Assembly: GCA_016715425.1 (NCBI GenBank)
Contig: JADKAC010000001.1
Span: 62,001 to 126,000, forward strand
Direction: 5' to 3'
DNA from: Bacteroidota bacterium
GTDB lineage: Bacteria > Bacteroidota > Bacteroidia > Chitinophagales > BACL12
DNA: 64,000 nucleotides
The notes under the pieces were generated by a model. The model had not been told where the DNA came from and ran no database searches. It was given only the letters and a program-made list of their open reading frames with translations. This document shows, one piece after another, positions 52,549-62,206 of this stretch. The position numbers and the translations under genes were made by a program. The number at the start of each line of letters is the position of its first letter. Position 1 is the stretch's first letter.

Positions 52549-55500
52549 ATGCTACTAGATAACAAAACAAAAACAGACGATAATGACTTTTATAAAGTTT
52601 TTGATTTCATCAAAAACTACACAAAGCAAGGTGAACTTGACCTTGTAACAGGATATTTTTCAGTTAATGCTTTGGCATTAATGTATGATGACTTGAACAA
52701 TGTAGAGAAATTTAAAATGATTTTGGGTAACCTAATGAAAGACAATTCTCAAGTGAATAAGATTATTGACTTGCTTAATGGCAATGCTGGAATTGACAAC
52801 ACTCTTTCTCTTAGCTTATCAGCTAAAAAAGCAGTGGCTTTTTTAGAGCAAGAGCATGTTGAAGTAAAAAATATTCAGAAGAATTTTTGCCATGCAAAAA
52901 CTTATATCTACACCGACAAAGACCCACGAAAAAACTTTTATATAATTGGTAGTTCAAACCTTACTGATGCAGGACTTGGCATAAAGGACAGCAGCAACGT
53001 CGAGTTAAACACAGCCAAACATGATTACGAAGGCGACTTCAAAGAATTTAAAAACTGGTTTAAACACCAATGGGAAAAAGTAGCATCGGAGAAAATTGAA
53101 TTAGCCGACAGGACAAAGGTTGAGGTAAAAGATTACATCATTGAACTAATCAAAAACTTGTTCAAAGAATACACACCGAAAGATCTTTACTACAAAGTCC
53201 TGTATGAATTATTCAAAGAAGATTTGCTTTCCCTTACAAGTGATGCAGAGTTCAAAAGAGAAATTGCACACTTGGAAGTTACCGAAATTTACCAAACGCT
53301 TTTCTCTTATCAACAAAAAGGTTCGTTGAGTTTAATCAAGATGTTGCAGAAATACAACGGAGCAATTTTAGCGGATGCAGTTGGATTAGGAAAAACTTGG
53401 ACTGCATTAGCAGTGATGAAATATTTTGAAAACAAGGGATATACTGTTTTTCTTTTTTGTCCAAAAAAATTACGGAACAATTGGGAGCAATACCAAAGCG
53501 GGAAAGGTTCAAGGTTTGAGAAAGATGAAATTGAATACTATGTAAGAAACCACACCGACCTGCAAGACGAAAGACTAACTTCAAACTATCCGGATTTTCC
53601 GCTTTCAAAATTGCAACGTAAGCAAAAACTATTATTTGTAATTGATGAAAGCCACAATTTGCGTAACGACAAATCTTCACGATACAAATTTTTAGTTGAC
53701 AATGTACTGTTGCCTGAAAAAACAAGCCGTGAAGTAAAATTGCTTCACCTTTCAGCAACTCCCATCAATAACAAATTAATTGACATCAGAAATCAATTCA
53801 AGTTGATGACTAAAGGAAGTGATAGCGGTTTTGAAAAATCAGGATTAGAGATTGGTAGTTTGGAAAGTATTTTTAGAACAGCACAAAAAGATTTTAATGA
53901 CTGGAGTGCATTGGACACTAAAAAGATATCTGACTTCATTTCTAAACTTCCCCAAAAATTCTTTGACCTCACAGATGCTTTAATTGTTGCACGGACAAGA
54001 AAATTAATTGAAGGAGAATTTGGAGCAATGAATTTTCCAAAGAAAGATATACCTGTAAATGAATATATAACCCCTGTAAACTTTGGAAACCTTAAATCTT
54101 TTGAAGATATTTTAAATGCACTTCGGGTAAACCTCACTGCATACAGACCTTCTGAATACATCAAAGATTTGAAAGTGGAAAGTGTTTTGGATAATCCAAA
54201 ACAGAGGGAAAAGTTTTTGGTTAAGATGATGTATATCCTATTGATGAAACGTCTTGAATCAAGTTGGTTTTCTTTCAAAAACACAGTTGAAAATATTTTG
54301 AATCATCACACCAACGCATTAGCAAAAGTGAATGAGTTTATTGAAAAGAAAGTGGACACTTCCATTGAAGATAATCTGACAGAGGAAGAGAAAGAAGAAT
54401 TGGAAGACAGCGTTTCAGAATCGGAGAACAATAGCCAAGAAGAACCTCCAATTACTTTAGGAAAGAAAAATCCTATTCCGCTTTCATCCATCACCAACAT
54501 TGACATTTTCAAAAAACATTTGGAAGGCGACATTACAAAATTAGAATTACTGCAAAGCAATTTGGCAAAGTTTGAAAGTGATTTTGCAAACGGGAAAGCA
54601 GAAGATGAAAAACTAAACAAGTTAATTTATCACATAGAAACCAAGCAAGCAAAATCATCGAATAAAAAGGTTTTAATCTTCACTGTGTTCAAAGACACAG
54701 CACAATATCTGTATCGTGAATTGCAGAAACGGAAAATTAAAAACCTAGCGTATGTATCAGGTGCATTGAGTGAAACGCATGATGGATATTCAGGCGAAAA
54801 GTTTGAAGAAATTCTGGAACGCTTTGCACCATTCACAAAACTTTACAACGAAAAAGATTGGACAGAACTTTACGAAAACAATCTAACTACAGAGGAATTC
54901 CGTGAAGGCGACAAATGGAAAGTGCCTTTTGAAAAATGGTTACAACTGATTAAAGACAACGATAAGAAAACGCAAAAGAAAATTTCAAATCCTATTGATG
55001 TTTTAATTGCAACCGACTGTTTAAGCGAAGGTCAAAACTTGCAGGATTGCGACACCGTTGTAAATTATGATATTCATTGGAATCCAGTTCGCCTCATTCA
55101 ACGAATGGGACGGATTGACAGAATAGGTTCAATGAATGATACCATCAGAGGAATAAATTTTTGGCCAGGCAAAAACTATGAAGATTATTTGCGACTGAAA
55201 AAACGAGTAGAGGAACGAATGGCTTTAATGAGTGTGGTAGGTACAGAGTTGCAAGACATTACTCCTGAATTTCAAAAGATGGTGGAAGAAAATCCGTTGT
55301 TGCCAAAGCAAGCACAAAAAATGCTTGACCAGTTGCAAATAACTTGGGATGACATTGAAACCAATGATGAAACACTTGGCTTGAATGATTTGTCAATGGA
55401 ACAATTCCGTCAGGAGTTGTTTGAGTTCTTCAAACAAAACGAAGATTTTTTTAAGCAGATGCCAAATGGAGTTTTCACAGGGTTTAAATTCAGAACAAAT

Positions 55501-55935
55501 AAAAAGTGGGAAACAATTCCCGACAGCATTGTTGCTGTTTTGGGCTATCCGAGAAAACCCGATGAAAGCACCGAACATATTTATGATGAAATTCATTTGC
55601 TGCATCAACCCATTTCAGAGGGAGAAAAAGCGGACTCAATGGTTTTAAAAAACAATCAGGAAATTCTTTCATTGCTTCGCTATCATAAAATGGAACACCG
55701 TTATGTTCCACAAAACATTGAAAAAGGCGACCAAAAAGTTTTAGCAAAACTTGCTGCATCAATTGGCGCTTGGGTAAAGAATCAAACTACGCCAGTAGCA
55801 ATAAATGAAATTCAAAATTTGTTTACAGGCGATACCACACCGCAAAAAATTTCACCCGAACAAAAAAAGTTGGAAGATAAATTCAAGAGTGAAAATTTTG
55901 ATTTGATTAATTGGTTCATTATTTCTAATAAGTAA
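52549..55935 (+). CDS. PLD-nuclease/SNF2-type helicase fusion, restriction-like
   Basis: An 1128-residue protein with an N-terminal phospholipase D-like domain (1-180), whose HKD-type motif is CHAKTYIYTDKD (His115, Lys117) followed by GSSNLTDAGLG (Asn137). A superfamily 2 helicase follows: motif I LADAVGLGKTW (274-284), motif II FVIDESHN (363-370), motif III LHLSATPINN (399-408), and in the C-terminal lobe IFTVFKDTAQYLY, VLIATDCLSEGQNLQ and VRLIQRMGRIDRIGS (motif VI). PLD domains can be nucleases, as in BfiI-type enzymes. With the adjacent adenine methyltransferase this suggests an ATP-driven restriction enzyme. Start ATG at 52549; the MTase starts 3 bases after the stop. Confidence 0.88.
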   Translation: MLLDNKTKTDDNDFYKVFDFIKNYTKQGELDLVTGYFSVNALALMYDDLNNVEKFKMILGNLMKDNSQVNKIIDLLNGNAGIDNTLSLSLSAKKAVAFLEQEHVEVKNIQKNFCHAKTYIYTDKDPRKNFYIIGSSNLTDAGLGIKDSSNVELNTAKHDYEGDFKEFKNWFKHQWEKVASEKIELADRTKVEVKDYIIELIKNLFKEYTPKDLYYKVLYELFKEDLLSLTSDAEFKREIAHLEVTEIYQTLFSYQQKGSLSLIKMLQKYNGAILADAVGLGKTWTALAVMKYFENKGYTVFLFCPKKLRNNWEQYQSGKGSRFEKDEIEYYVRNHTDLQDERLTSNYPDFPLSKLQRKQKLLFVIDESHNLRNDKSSRYKFLVDNVLLPEKTSREVKLLHLSATPINNKLIDIRNQFKLMTKGSDSGFEKSGLEIGSLESIFRTAQKDFNDWSALDTKKISDFISKLPQKFFDLTDALIVARTRKLIEGEFGAMNFPKKDIPVNEYITPVNFGNLKSFEDILNALRVNLTAYRPSEYIKDLKVESVLDNPKQREKFLVKMMYILLMKRLESSWFSFKNTVENILNHHTNALAKVNEFIEKKVDTSIEDNLTEEEKEELEDSVSESENNSQEEPPITLGKKNPIPLSSITNIDIFKKHLEGDITKLELLQSNLAKFESDFANGKAEDEKLNKLIYHIETKQAKSSNKKVLIFTVFKDTAQYLYRELQKRKIKNLAYVSGALSETHDGYSGEKFEEILERFAPFTKLYNEKDWTELYENNLTTEEFREGDKWKVPFEKWLQLIKDNDKKTQKKISNPIDVLIATDCLSEGQNLQDCDTVVNYDIHWNPVRLIQRMGRIDRIGSMNDTIRGINFWPGKNYEDYLRLKKRVEERMALMSVVGTELQDITPEFQKMVEENPLLPKQAQKMLDQLQITWDDIETNDETLGLNDLSMEQFRQELFEFFKQNEDFFKQMPNGVFTGFKFRTNKKWETIPDSIVAVLGYPRKPDESTEHIYDEIHLLHQPISEGEKADSMVLKNNQEILSLLRYHKMEHRYVPQNIEKGDQKVLAKLAASIGAWVKNQTTPVAINEIQNLFTGDTTPQKISPEQKKLEDKFKSENFDLINWFIISNK

Positions 55936-55938
55936 AAC

Positions 55939-58900
55939 ATGAATTTATCTTTATTCAACACCGCCAATCTTTTTGAATCAGCAACCGATTTGTTTCGGCA
56001 GTTGAATATCAAACTCAATTCAAACACGACCACTGCAATTCCAGCTCGTGATTTGTTGAAACAATATTTCCGTAATACGGAAATTTTCAATTCCATTGAA
56101 AAAACTTTTTATATCGGCACATTGGACAACACTGTTCTCACAGCAACAGGTTTGTTTGACGAAAGTTATTCATACAAACAAGCACAAGTGCAAGCCAACA
56201 AATCGTATGAGGGCTTAATGCTTTTCGCTTTGGAATTAGGCAAGCACCCCACACGAACAGAAATTTCAGAACTCACAAGAGCATTCAATCGCATCAGTCA
56301 GAAGATGCCAGTTGCTTTGGTGCTGAAATATCAAATTTCAAACGAGGCAATCATTTCCATTGCTATCAGTGAACGCTTCAAGTATCTGCAAACATGGAGG
56401 CAGGGAGAGAAAGCAGGAAAAGTAATTATCCTTCGTGATATTCATACGCATCCGCAGAACACACACACAGGACACCTACGCATATTGCAAGACCTTGTGA
56501 AACCTGTTGGCGTTACTACCTACGCTCAACTGCACACACATTGGTTGCAAGTGCTTGATGTAAGCATACTCAACAAAAAATTTTTTCAGGAGTTGGCTAA
56601 CTGGTATTTCTGGGCAATGGATAATGTGCGATTTCCTGATGATATTGAAAAGAAAAAGGACATACGTAATGCAACTAATCTCATTCGCTTAATCACTCGG
56701 GTTATTTTTATTTGGTTTATCAAAGAGAAAAAATTAGTGCCGAACAATTTGTTCCGTAAAGAGTATCTGGATAAAATACTAAATGACTTTGCCAAGAATA
56801 AAAAATCAGAAAATTATTATAATGCTGTCCTACAAAACTTATTTTTCGGAACGCTAAATCAGAATATGAATGATAGAGGCTTTGTGAAAGAAGGAAATTA
56901 TCAGCAAAACAAAACCGAATATGGTGTAAAGAATTTATTCCGTTATGCAGATAAATTTTTAATAAAAGAAAAGGAAGTGATGGATCTATATAAAAATGTT
57001 CCATTTCTTAATGGAGGTTTGTTTGATTGTCTTGACAAACCAAACGAAGCAGGCACAGTTCAGTATGTGGACGGTTTCAGTCGCAATATAAATAAGCAAG
57101 CTCATGTTCCTGACTATTTGTTTTTTGGAGAACTGAAAGAAGTTGATCTAAATGAAATTTATGGAACACGAAATAAAACTTACAAAGCACAAGGTCTTAT
57201 AAACCTATTGAACAGCTACAAATTTACAGTTGCTGAAAATACACCGATAGAAGAGGAAATTGCTCTTGACCCCGAATTATTAGGAAAGGTCTTTGAAAAT
57301 CTTTTAGCAAGTTACAACCCCGAAACCCAGACCACCGCACGAAAGCAAACGGGTAGTTTTTATACCCCACGGGAAATTGTAAATTATATGGTTGACGAAA
57401 GTTTGATTGAATATTTAAAAAATTATCTGTTAAATGAAAAAGCCGGTATTATAGAATTAGGTAATAATCAGGTTCAAATTTTTGGCAATAAGGATAAGGT
57501 AGGTCAACTTAGTTTAGAACAAAGTTTAAAAGGTAGTAAATGGCTAGGTAAAGAAAAAGAGCTAGATGAAAAATTGAGGCAACTATTTTCTTATGAAGTT
57601 TTACAGCCATTCACTATGAAAGAAGATATTGAAAAGCTAATAGAGGCCATAAATTATTGCAAAATACTTGACCCTGCTTGCGGTAGTGGTGCGTTCCCGA
57701 TGGGTGCGTTACATAAAATGGTTCACATTCTGCAAAAACTAGACATAGAAAATATTTATTGGAAAGAATTACAACGGCAGAAAGCTATGCATGATACCGA
57801 AACCGCTTACAAAAGTGATAGCAAAGAAGAAAGAGAAAAGCGATTAATTGAAATAAATGATGTGTTTGAAAACAATGCTAGCGACTACGGTAGAAAACTT
57901 TACCTAATTGAAAATTGCATTTACGGAATAGATATACAACCGATTGCCGTGCAAATTGCCAAGTTGCGTTTCTTTATTTCCTTGGTGATTGACCAAAATA
58001 AACAAGAAGGAAAGGCAAATTTTGGAATTAGAAGTTTGCCAAACCTTGAAACAAAATTTGTTGCAGCAAATACTTTGATTGGATTAAATAAATCGGTAAG
58101 CAGTAAAAAAGGAAATATTGGTACAGGGCTTCTAAAAAATTTAGAAATTGAAACAAAAGAAAACCTTCTGAAGGACATTAGACACAAGTATTTTTCTGCA
58201 AAAACTAGAAAAGAAAAATTAGCTTTTCAAAATCAAGATAGGGCAATTAGAAAGGAAGTTGCCAATCTCTTAATAAATGATGGATGGGAAAAATCGATGG
58301 CAGAGCAAATTGTTGCCTTTGATCCTTATGACCAAAATGTTTTTGCTCCATTCTTTGAAACCGAATGGATGTTTGGACTTACGGAGGGTTTTGATATTAT
58401 TATAGGAAATCCCCCTTATGTTAATGTTGAAGAAATTGATGAAACAATTAAGAAGAATATTAAGCGATTTAAAACTGCTTATCAAAAATATGATCTGTAT
58501 GTTTTGTTCTATGAGAAAGCGATTGAATTATTAAGCCAGAATGGACAATTAAATTTTATTACTTCTAACAAATTTTTATCTCAGGGTTACGGATTGATAC
58601 TTCGTAAGGAATTTTTGAAATATCATTTGCATCAAATTATTAATTTCAATTATGATGTTTTTGAGGCTGCAACAGTGCGAACTTGTATTCTCCATTTGCA
58701 GAAAACCTTAAATAAGCCTAATGAAAAAGTTAAAATCATTGACATTGGATCTGCAAAAGATTCTTCCAAGTTTGAAAAATTGCAATACAATTATCTCAAT
58801 CAAAAAATATTCTCCGATACTGATGAAAATAATTTTAGGATTAATCTTACTAATGAAAAGATAAAAGTCTTGAATAATATTACCAAGGATTGTATAAGAG

Positions 58901-59598
58901 TTGATGATGCTTTTTCTGTAAATTATGGATTGCGACCAAGCAGTGAAAAACTTAACTTAAAGAAGGAAGCTTTTATTCACGAGTCAAATCCAACGAAAAA
59001 ATTCAAAAAATACTTTGAAGGCAAAGACATGGGATATTGGCTTATTAAAAGTTTTTCTTATTTGGAATACAGGCCGGATGTTATGTATAATTCAATGTTT
59101 CCCGAACTATTTGAAACTGAAAAACTAGTTGGATTAAGAACATTAAGCGACATAAATAAATTGCGTTTTATTTATGACAATGAAAAATTTTATTGCAATG
59201 ATTCTGTTGTTGTCTTAACCCTTTGGCATATATTCACTAAAATAAACAATCAAACTATTTTGAGAAATATCTCAAAAATGAAAATTGAAACTTCAAAGCA
59301 ATTTGATTATTTATTTGTTCAAGCAATCCTTAATTCGCAAATGATAAAATTTTATGTCAACGAACTCCTTTATGACGGAACTCATTTTTATCCTAATCAC
59401 ATGAAATCATTACCAATTAAAAATGCCTCTTCAAGTATTCAAAAATCCTTTGTAAAAATTATTGAGAAAATTCATTCAGCTAAAAAGGAAAATGATTTAG
59501 CCGACACCAGCAAATTAGAAAAGCAAATAGATGAAATGGTTTACAAACTTTATGAGTTGACAGAAGAAGAAATAAAAATAATAGAAGGCAATAAGTGA
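55939..59598 (+). CDS. Eco57I-type N6-adenine DNA methyltransferase
   Basis: A 1219-residue class I SAM-dependent methyltransferase. An unfamiliar N-terminal region of about 470 residues precedes the core. GSFYTPREIVNYMVDESL marks the core start at about 473. Motif I is DPACGSGAFPMGAL at 578-591, followed by ENCIYGIDIQPIAVQIAKLR. Motif IV is GNPPYVNVEEID at about 823 (NPPY, typical for N6-adenine). The C-terminal 350 residues resemble a TaqI-like target-recognition domain (FITSNKFLSQGYG, VRTCILHL, THFYPNHMKSLPI). A nuclease motif was not identified in the N-terminal part, so cleavage probably lies with the helicase protein. The stop overlaps the next start. Confidence 0.9.
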   Translation: MNLSLFNTANLFESATDLFRQLNIKLNSNTTTAIPARDLLKQYFRNTEIFNSIEKTFYIGTLDNTVLTATGLFDESYSYKQAQVQANKSYEGLMLFALELGKHPTRTEISELTRAFNRISQKMPVALVLKYQISNEAIISIAISERFKYLQTWRQGEKAGKVIILRDIHTHPQNTHTGHLRILQDLVKPVGVTTYAQLHTHWLQVLDVSILNKKFFQELANWYFWAMDNVRFPDDIEKKKDIRNATNLIRLITRVIFIWFIKEKKLVPNNLFRKEYLDKILNDFAKNKKSENYYNAVLQNLFFGTLNQNMNDRGFVKEGNYQQNKTEYGVKNLFRYADKFLIKEKEVMDLYKNVPFLNGGLFDCLDKPNEAGTVQYVDGFSRNINKQAHVPDYLFFGELKEVDLNEIYGTRNKTYKAQGLINLLNSYKFTVAENTPIEEEIALDPELLGKVFENLLASYNPETQTTARKQTGSFYTPREIVNYMVDESLIEYLKNYLLNEKAGIIELGNNQVQIFGNKDKVGQLSLEQSLKGSKWLGKEKELDEKLRQLFSYEVLQPFTMKEDIEKLIEAINYCKILDPACGSGAFPMGALHKMVHILQKLDIENIYWKELQRQKAMHDTETAYKSDSKEEREKRLIEINDVFENNASDYGRKLYLIENCIYGIDIQPIAVQIAKLRFFISLVIDQNKQEGKANFGIRSLPNLETKFVAANTLIGLNKSVSSKKGNIGTGLLKNLEIETKENLLKDIRHKYFSAKTRKEKLAFQNQDRAIRKEVANLLINDGWEKSMAEQIVAFDPYDQNVFAPFFETEWMFGLTEGFDIIIGNPPYVNVEEIDETIKKNIKRFKTAYQKYDLYVLFYEKAIELLSQNGQLNFITSNKFLSQGYGLILRKEFLKYHLHQIINFNYDVFEAATVRTCILHLQKTLNKPNEKVKIIDIGSAKDSSKFEKLQYNYLNQKIFSDTDENNFRINLTNEKIKVLNNITKDCIRVDDAFSVNYGLRPSSEKLNLKKEAFIHESNPTKKFKKYFEGKDMGYWLIKSFSYLEYRPDVMYNSMFPELFETEKLVGLRTLSDINKLRFIYDNEKFYCNDSVVVLTLWHIFTKINNQTILRNISKMKIETSKQFDYLFVQAILNSQMIKFYVNELLYDGTHFYPNHMKSLPIKNASSSIQKSFVKIIEKIHSAKKENDLADTSKLEKQIDEMVYKLYELTEEEIKIIEGNK

Positions 59599-60479
59599 AG
59601 GGTTTCAAAAATGTATTTCAAAAAATATCAAAATGCAAAAAGCATATGTCTAATAAGCAAATTAAATATAATGCCGGTGTTCTTATTATCGGGTCATTAT
59701 ATTGGGATTCAAACAATGCTAGAGATACATGGAGATTAAATGCTTTTGGTGAATCCTATTGGCTGCATAAGAAAGAAATACAAGTTCCCTTATTTTATGG
59801 GAGATACTCTATTGAAAGAAAATGCCCTACCATGATTATTCGTAGCTCATATCACATAGAGGGAGAATATGGAACTGGCATATTCATGCCTTTTAGAAGA
59901 AGGAATCTTACAAATGACCAATTATTGTTGTATGCCCAGGATTTGTCTGAGGCAGAAGGTAGAAATAGTCAAGATTTTATAAAAGGAAATGATGTAAAAT
60001 GGTGCATCGTTTTAGCTTGGTTGAATCCTAATTTGGAGGTCGAAAAAAGAAATAGTTTTATTGAGTTTTGGAAGAGTCAATATGTTCCGCCAATTGATGA
60101 ATCTATCATGAATAATTTTAAGTATGATAATGAAGACTCTTCAGTATTTGATGAAAATGGTTTATTGCAATTGGAATGGCCTAATGGTTTAGAGGATATT
60201 GATATAGTTTTTCTTACCCAAACTAAACCTAGGCTTGAAGGTGGAGGTAAGTTATCTTCACCTTCCGTTAATACACTTGCAAATCAAATATTTCTACACC
60301 CTGAATATTTTATTAAGAATAGATTAAATGGAATTATTACTGTGGATGATAATGCAATAATTGCTTTGATTAAGGAAAGGGATAGAGCAGATTTAATTGC
60401 AAAAGCAATCAATAATGGTTGTTCTCAAAATGATATTGATCTATTTTTCCAAAATGAAGGGTTCAATATAGAAGTATAA
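59595..60479 (+). CDS. Protein of unknown function in the helicase-methyltransferase operon
   Basis: I cannot assign this protein. The open frame of 294 codons begins with a GTG at 59595 overlapping the methyltransferase stop (GTGA). An ATG at 59646 would give 277 residues starting MSNKQIKYNAGVLIIGSLYW and may be the true start. The motif GVLIIGSLYWD near the N-terminus, FYGRYSIERKCPTMIIRSS after it, and later KWCIVLAWLNPN and IDIVFLTQTKPRLEGGGKLS suggest an alpha-beta enzyme-like fold, loosely recalling gamma-glutamylcyclotransferase-like proteins. The overlap with the MTase argues it belongs to the same system. Confidence 0.7.
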   Translation: MKGFKNVFQKISKCKKHMSNKQIKYNAGVLIIGSLYWDSNNARDTWRLNAFGESYWLHKKEIQVPLFYGRYSIERKCPTMIIRSSYHIEGEYGTGIFMPFRRRNLTNDQLLLYAQDLSEAEGRNSQDFIKGNDVKWCIVLAWLNPNLEVEKRNSFIEFWKSQYVPPIDESIMNNFKYDNEDSSVFDENGLLQLEWPNGLEDIDIVFLTQTKPRLEGGGKLSSPSVNTLANQIFLHPEYFIKNRLNGIITVDDNAIIALIKERDRADLIAKAINNGCSQNDIDLFFQNEGFNIEV

Positions 60480-60502
60480 TCACAAAATATAAATACACAC
60501 AG

Positions 60503-61039
60503 ATGGAAAAATCAAATAAATTAGTTGGCATTGAATGGCTAATTTTTCAAAAAATTCAAAGCATCATAAGTGTTGATATGAATTGGAATCAATCGGGTCC
60601 AAAGCCTTGGACAAAGTTGGTCTATAATGCTCTAAAAGAACTTGGTGATGATTTACATTACACGGTTTATTCATCTGCCTTTAAGGAAGACGGTCATGCA
60701 GGTTGGTTGTATGACTTAATATGGAGTATAGATGATGATTCGGAACAACAGATTAATGATTGGAAAGAGTTTCGAGGATTAGGGCTCATTTGTGAAGTTG
60801 AATGGGGTGGGTATGATGCCATACTACATGACTTTACCAAACTCACTATTGGAAATGCGCAGCATCGCCTTATGATAGTAAATCATAATGATGAGGACAA
60901 AAAGAATAATCAGTGGGAGCAAATAAAGGCTTTGTGTTTAAAGGCGTCAAAATATAGATTTCAGAACTTTAATTATTTGCTTATTAGCATACCTTGGAGT
61001 GATAAGAAGAATTTGCAATATCATTCATGGAATTATTAA
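60503..61039 (+). CDS. Unknown protein, candidate PD-(D/E)xK-like nuclease
   Basis: A 178-residue protein starting MEKSNKLVGIEWLIFQKIQS. The central part has GWLYDLIWSIDDD, then GLGLICEVEWGGYDAILHDF, TKLTIGNAQHRLMIVNH. An Asp (about 71) followed some 25 residues later by E-V-E-W on a strand looks like a degenerate PD-(D/E)xK core, and the DFTKL helix fits. The canonical Lys is absent, so this is only a hypothesis. It lies 23 bases after the 294-codon gene and is probably the fourth gene of the operon. Confidence 0.6.
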   Translation: MEKSNKLVGIEWLIFQKIQSIISVDMNWNQSGPKPWTKLVYNALKELGDDLHYTVYSSAFKEDGHAGWLYDLIWSIDDDSEQQINDWKEFRGLGLICEVEWGGYDAILHDFTKLTIGNAQHRLMIVNHNDEDKKNNQWEQIKALCLKASKYRFQNFNYLLISIPWSDKKNLQYHSWNY

Positions 61040-61108
61040 ATTTATCAGGTATTAAAAACAATGCATCTATATTGAGTATGAGAAGCAAATTTTTATTGAA
61101 GTTATTAT

Positions 61109-62089
61109 ATGGAAGAAGAGCGTATTAAAAAAATAAGAGCTATTGTTTCGGAGTCAATTGACTTTTGGCTGGAATATATGAGTATTCTAAAAATATTTAT
61201 TGAACCGGATCCATCGAACGCTTTAATTTTTGTGCTTCCAGAATCGTTTAAATATAGAGTAATTAATGTAATTGAGAATTGTTATAAAATTGAGACAGAG
61301 GTTATAAATTCTTTAAAGTCAATTAAAGTTATTGATATTAAGTTTTACGAAGAATTTCGAAATGATTTGGAAAAGCAGCTTGACAATATAAATAAAACAT
61401 GTTATGAATTATTTATCAATCACGAACCTAAAACAATTCCACCGAAAGGCAAATTTATTATTACATATTTGAGCCAAGAATTAATTAATCTAGAAAAGTT
61501 AATAATGTCAATGACATTGAATATGCCTGATTCTATAATTGAATCCATAGAAAATATATTATATGAAAAGAAGAAAGGAGTTTCTGAGTTAAAAAAAGTT
61601 GATATTCCACCATATTTAATTAGTTTGATTAACAGCAATACTGATAAAAATGAGAAGAGCATTAATCAGGAACAGTTTTTATCATTCTTAAGAAATAAGG
61701 CTGTTGTTTTTCTCATTTATAAATTACAAGCTACTGAAATATTTCAGGCATTCATGGGAACAGATGAAGTAGGTTATATGAATTTGATAGCAAATGTTTC
61801 TTCCGGTGATTTCAGTTATATAGTAAATGTTTTGAGTTCGCCAAAAATAAAACAAGAGCTTTCTCTATTTCAAATTTCTAAAGAAGAAGAGCAACAATTT
61901 TTTATAGGGAATAAGGAGTTTTATATTATGGTTTATGGCTATGTAAAAAATATACAATCGGAAGGAGCAAAAGATATTGTTAGGAAGTTTGTCGAATCAC
62001 GGAAGGGTGATCTTTCGGTAATTGAATTATTAAATATGATTGTGAAGTTAAAAGTAGATCCCAAATCAATCAATCTAAAACAAAATTAA
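61109..62089 (+). CDS. Helical protein of unknown function
   Basis: A 326-residue, mostly helical soluble protein (MEEERIKKIRAIVSESIDFW at the start). I recognise no family. The C-terminal half has KAVVFLIYKLQATEIFQAFMG and VNVLSSPKIKQELSLFQISK. It begins 70 bases after the nuclease-like gene and is followed by an AAA ATPase 117 bases on. It may pair with that ATPase as sensor or effector, which is inference from position. Confidence 0.65.
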   Translation: MEEERIKKIRAIVSESIDFWLEYMSILKIFIEPDPSNALIFVLPESFKYRVINVIENCYKIETEVINSLKSIKVIDIKFYEEFRNDLEKQLDNINKTCYELFINHEPKTIPPKGKFIITYLSQELINLEKLIMSMTLNMPDSIIESIENILYEKKKGVSELKKVDIPPYLISLINSNTDKNEKSINQEQFLSFLRNKAVVFLIYKLQATEIFQAFMGTDEVGYMNLIANVSSGDFSYIVNVLSSPKIKQELSLFQISKEEEQQFFIGNKEFYIMVYGYVKNIQSEGAKDIVRKFVESRKGDLSVIELLNMIVKLKVDPKSINLKQN

Positions 62090-62206
62090 AAATGATTATG
62101 CGATTCAACTTAATTGAAGCGAGTTTTTTTTATATAACAAATTGACAATAATTGGGAAGCAATACAGGAGAAGCCTATTGTTTGATTTACAAATGAGATA
62201 TTTAGT

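Noticed and set aside
53336..54284. Two long minus-strand frames (140 and 163 codons) in the helicase gene
   Set aside because: Both overlap conserved helicase motifs on the other strand and resemble no protein.
55939..59598. Calling the methyltransferase a BREX PglX or a complete type IIG restriction enzyme
   Set aside because: No other BREX genes are present and no nuclease motif was seen in its N-terminal region.
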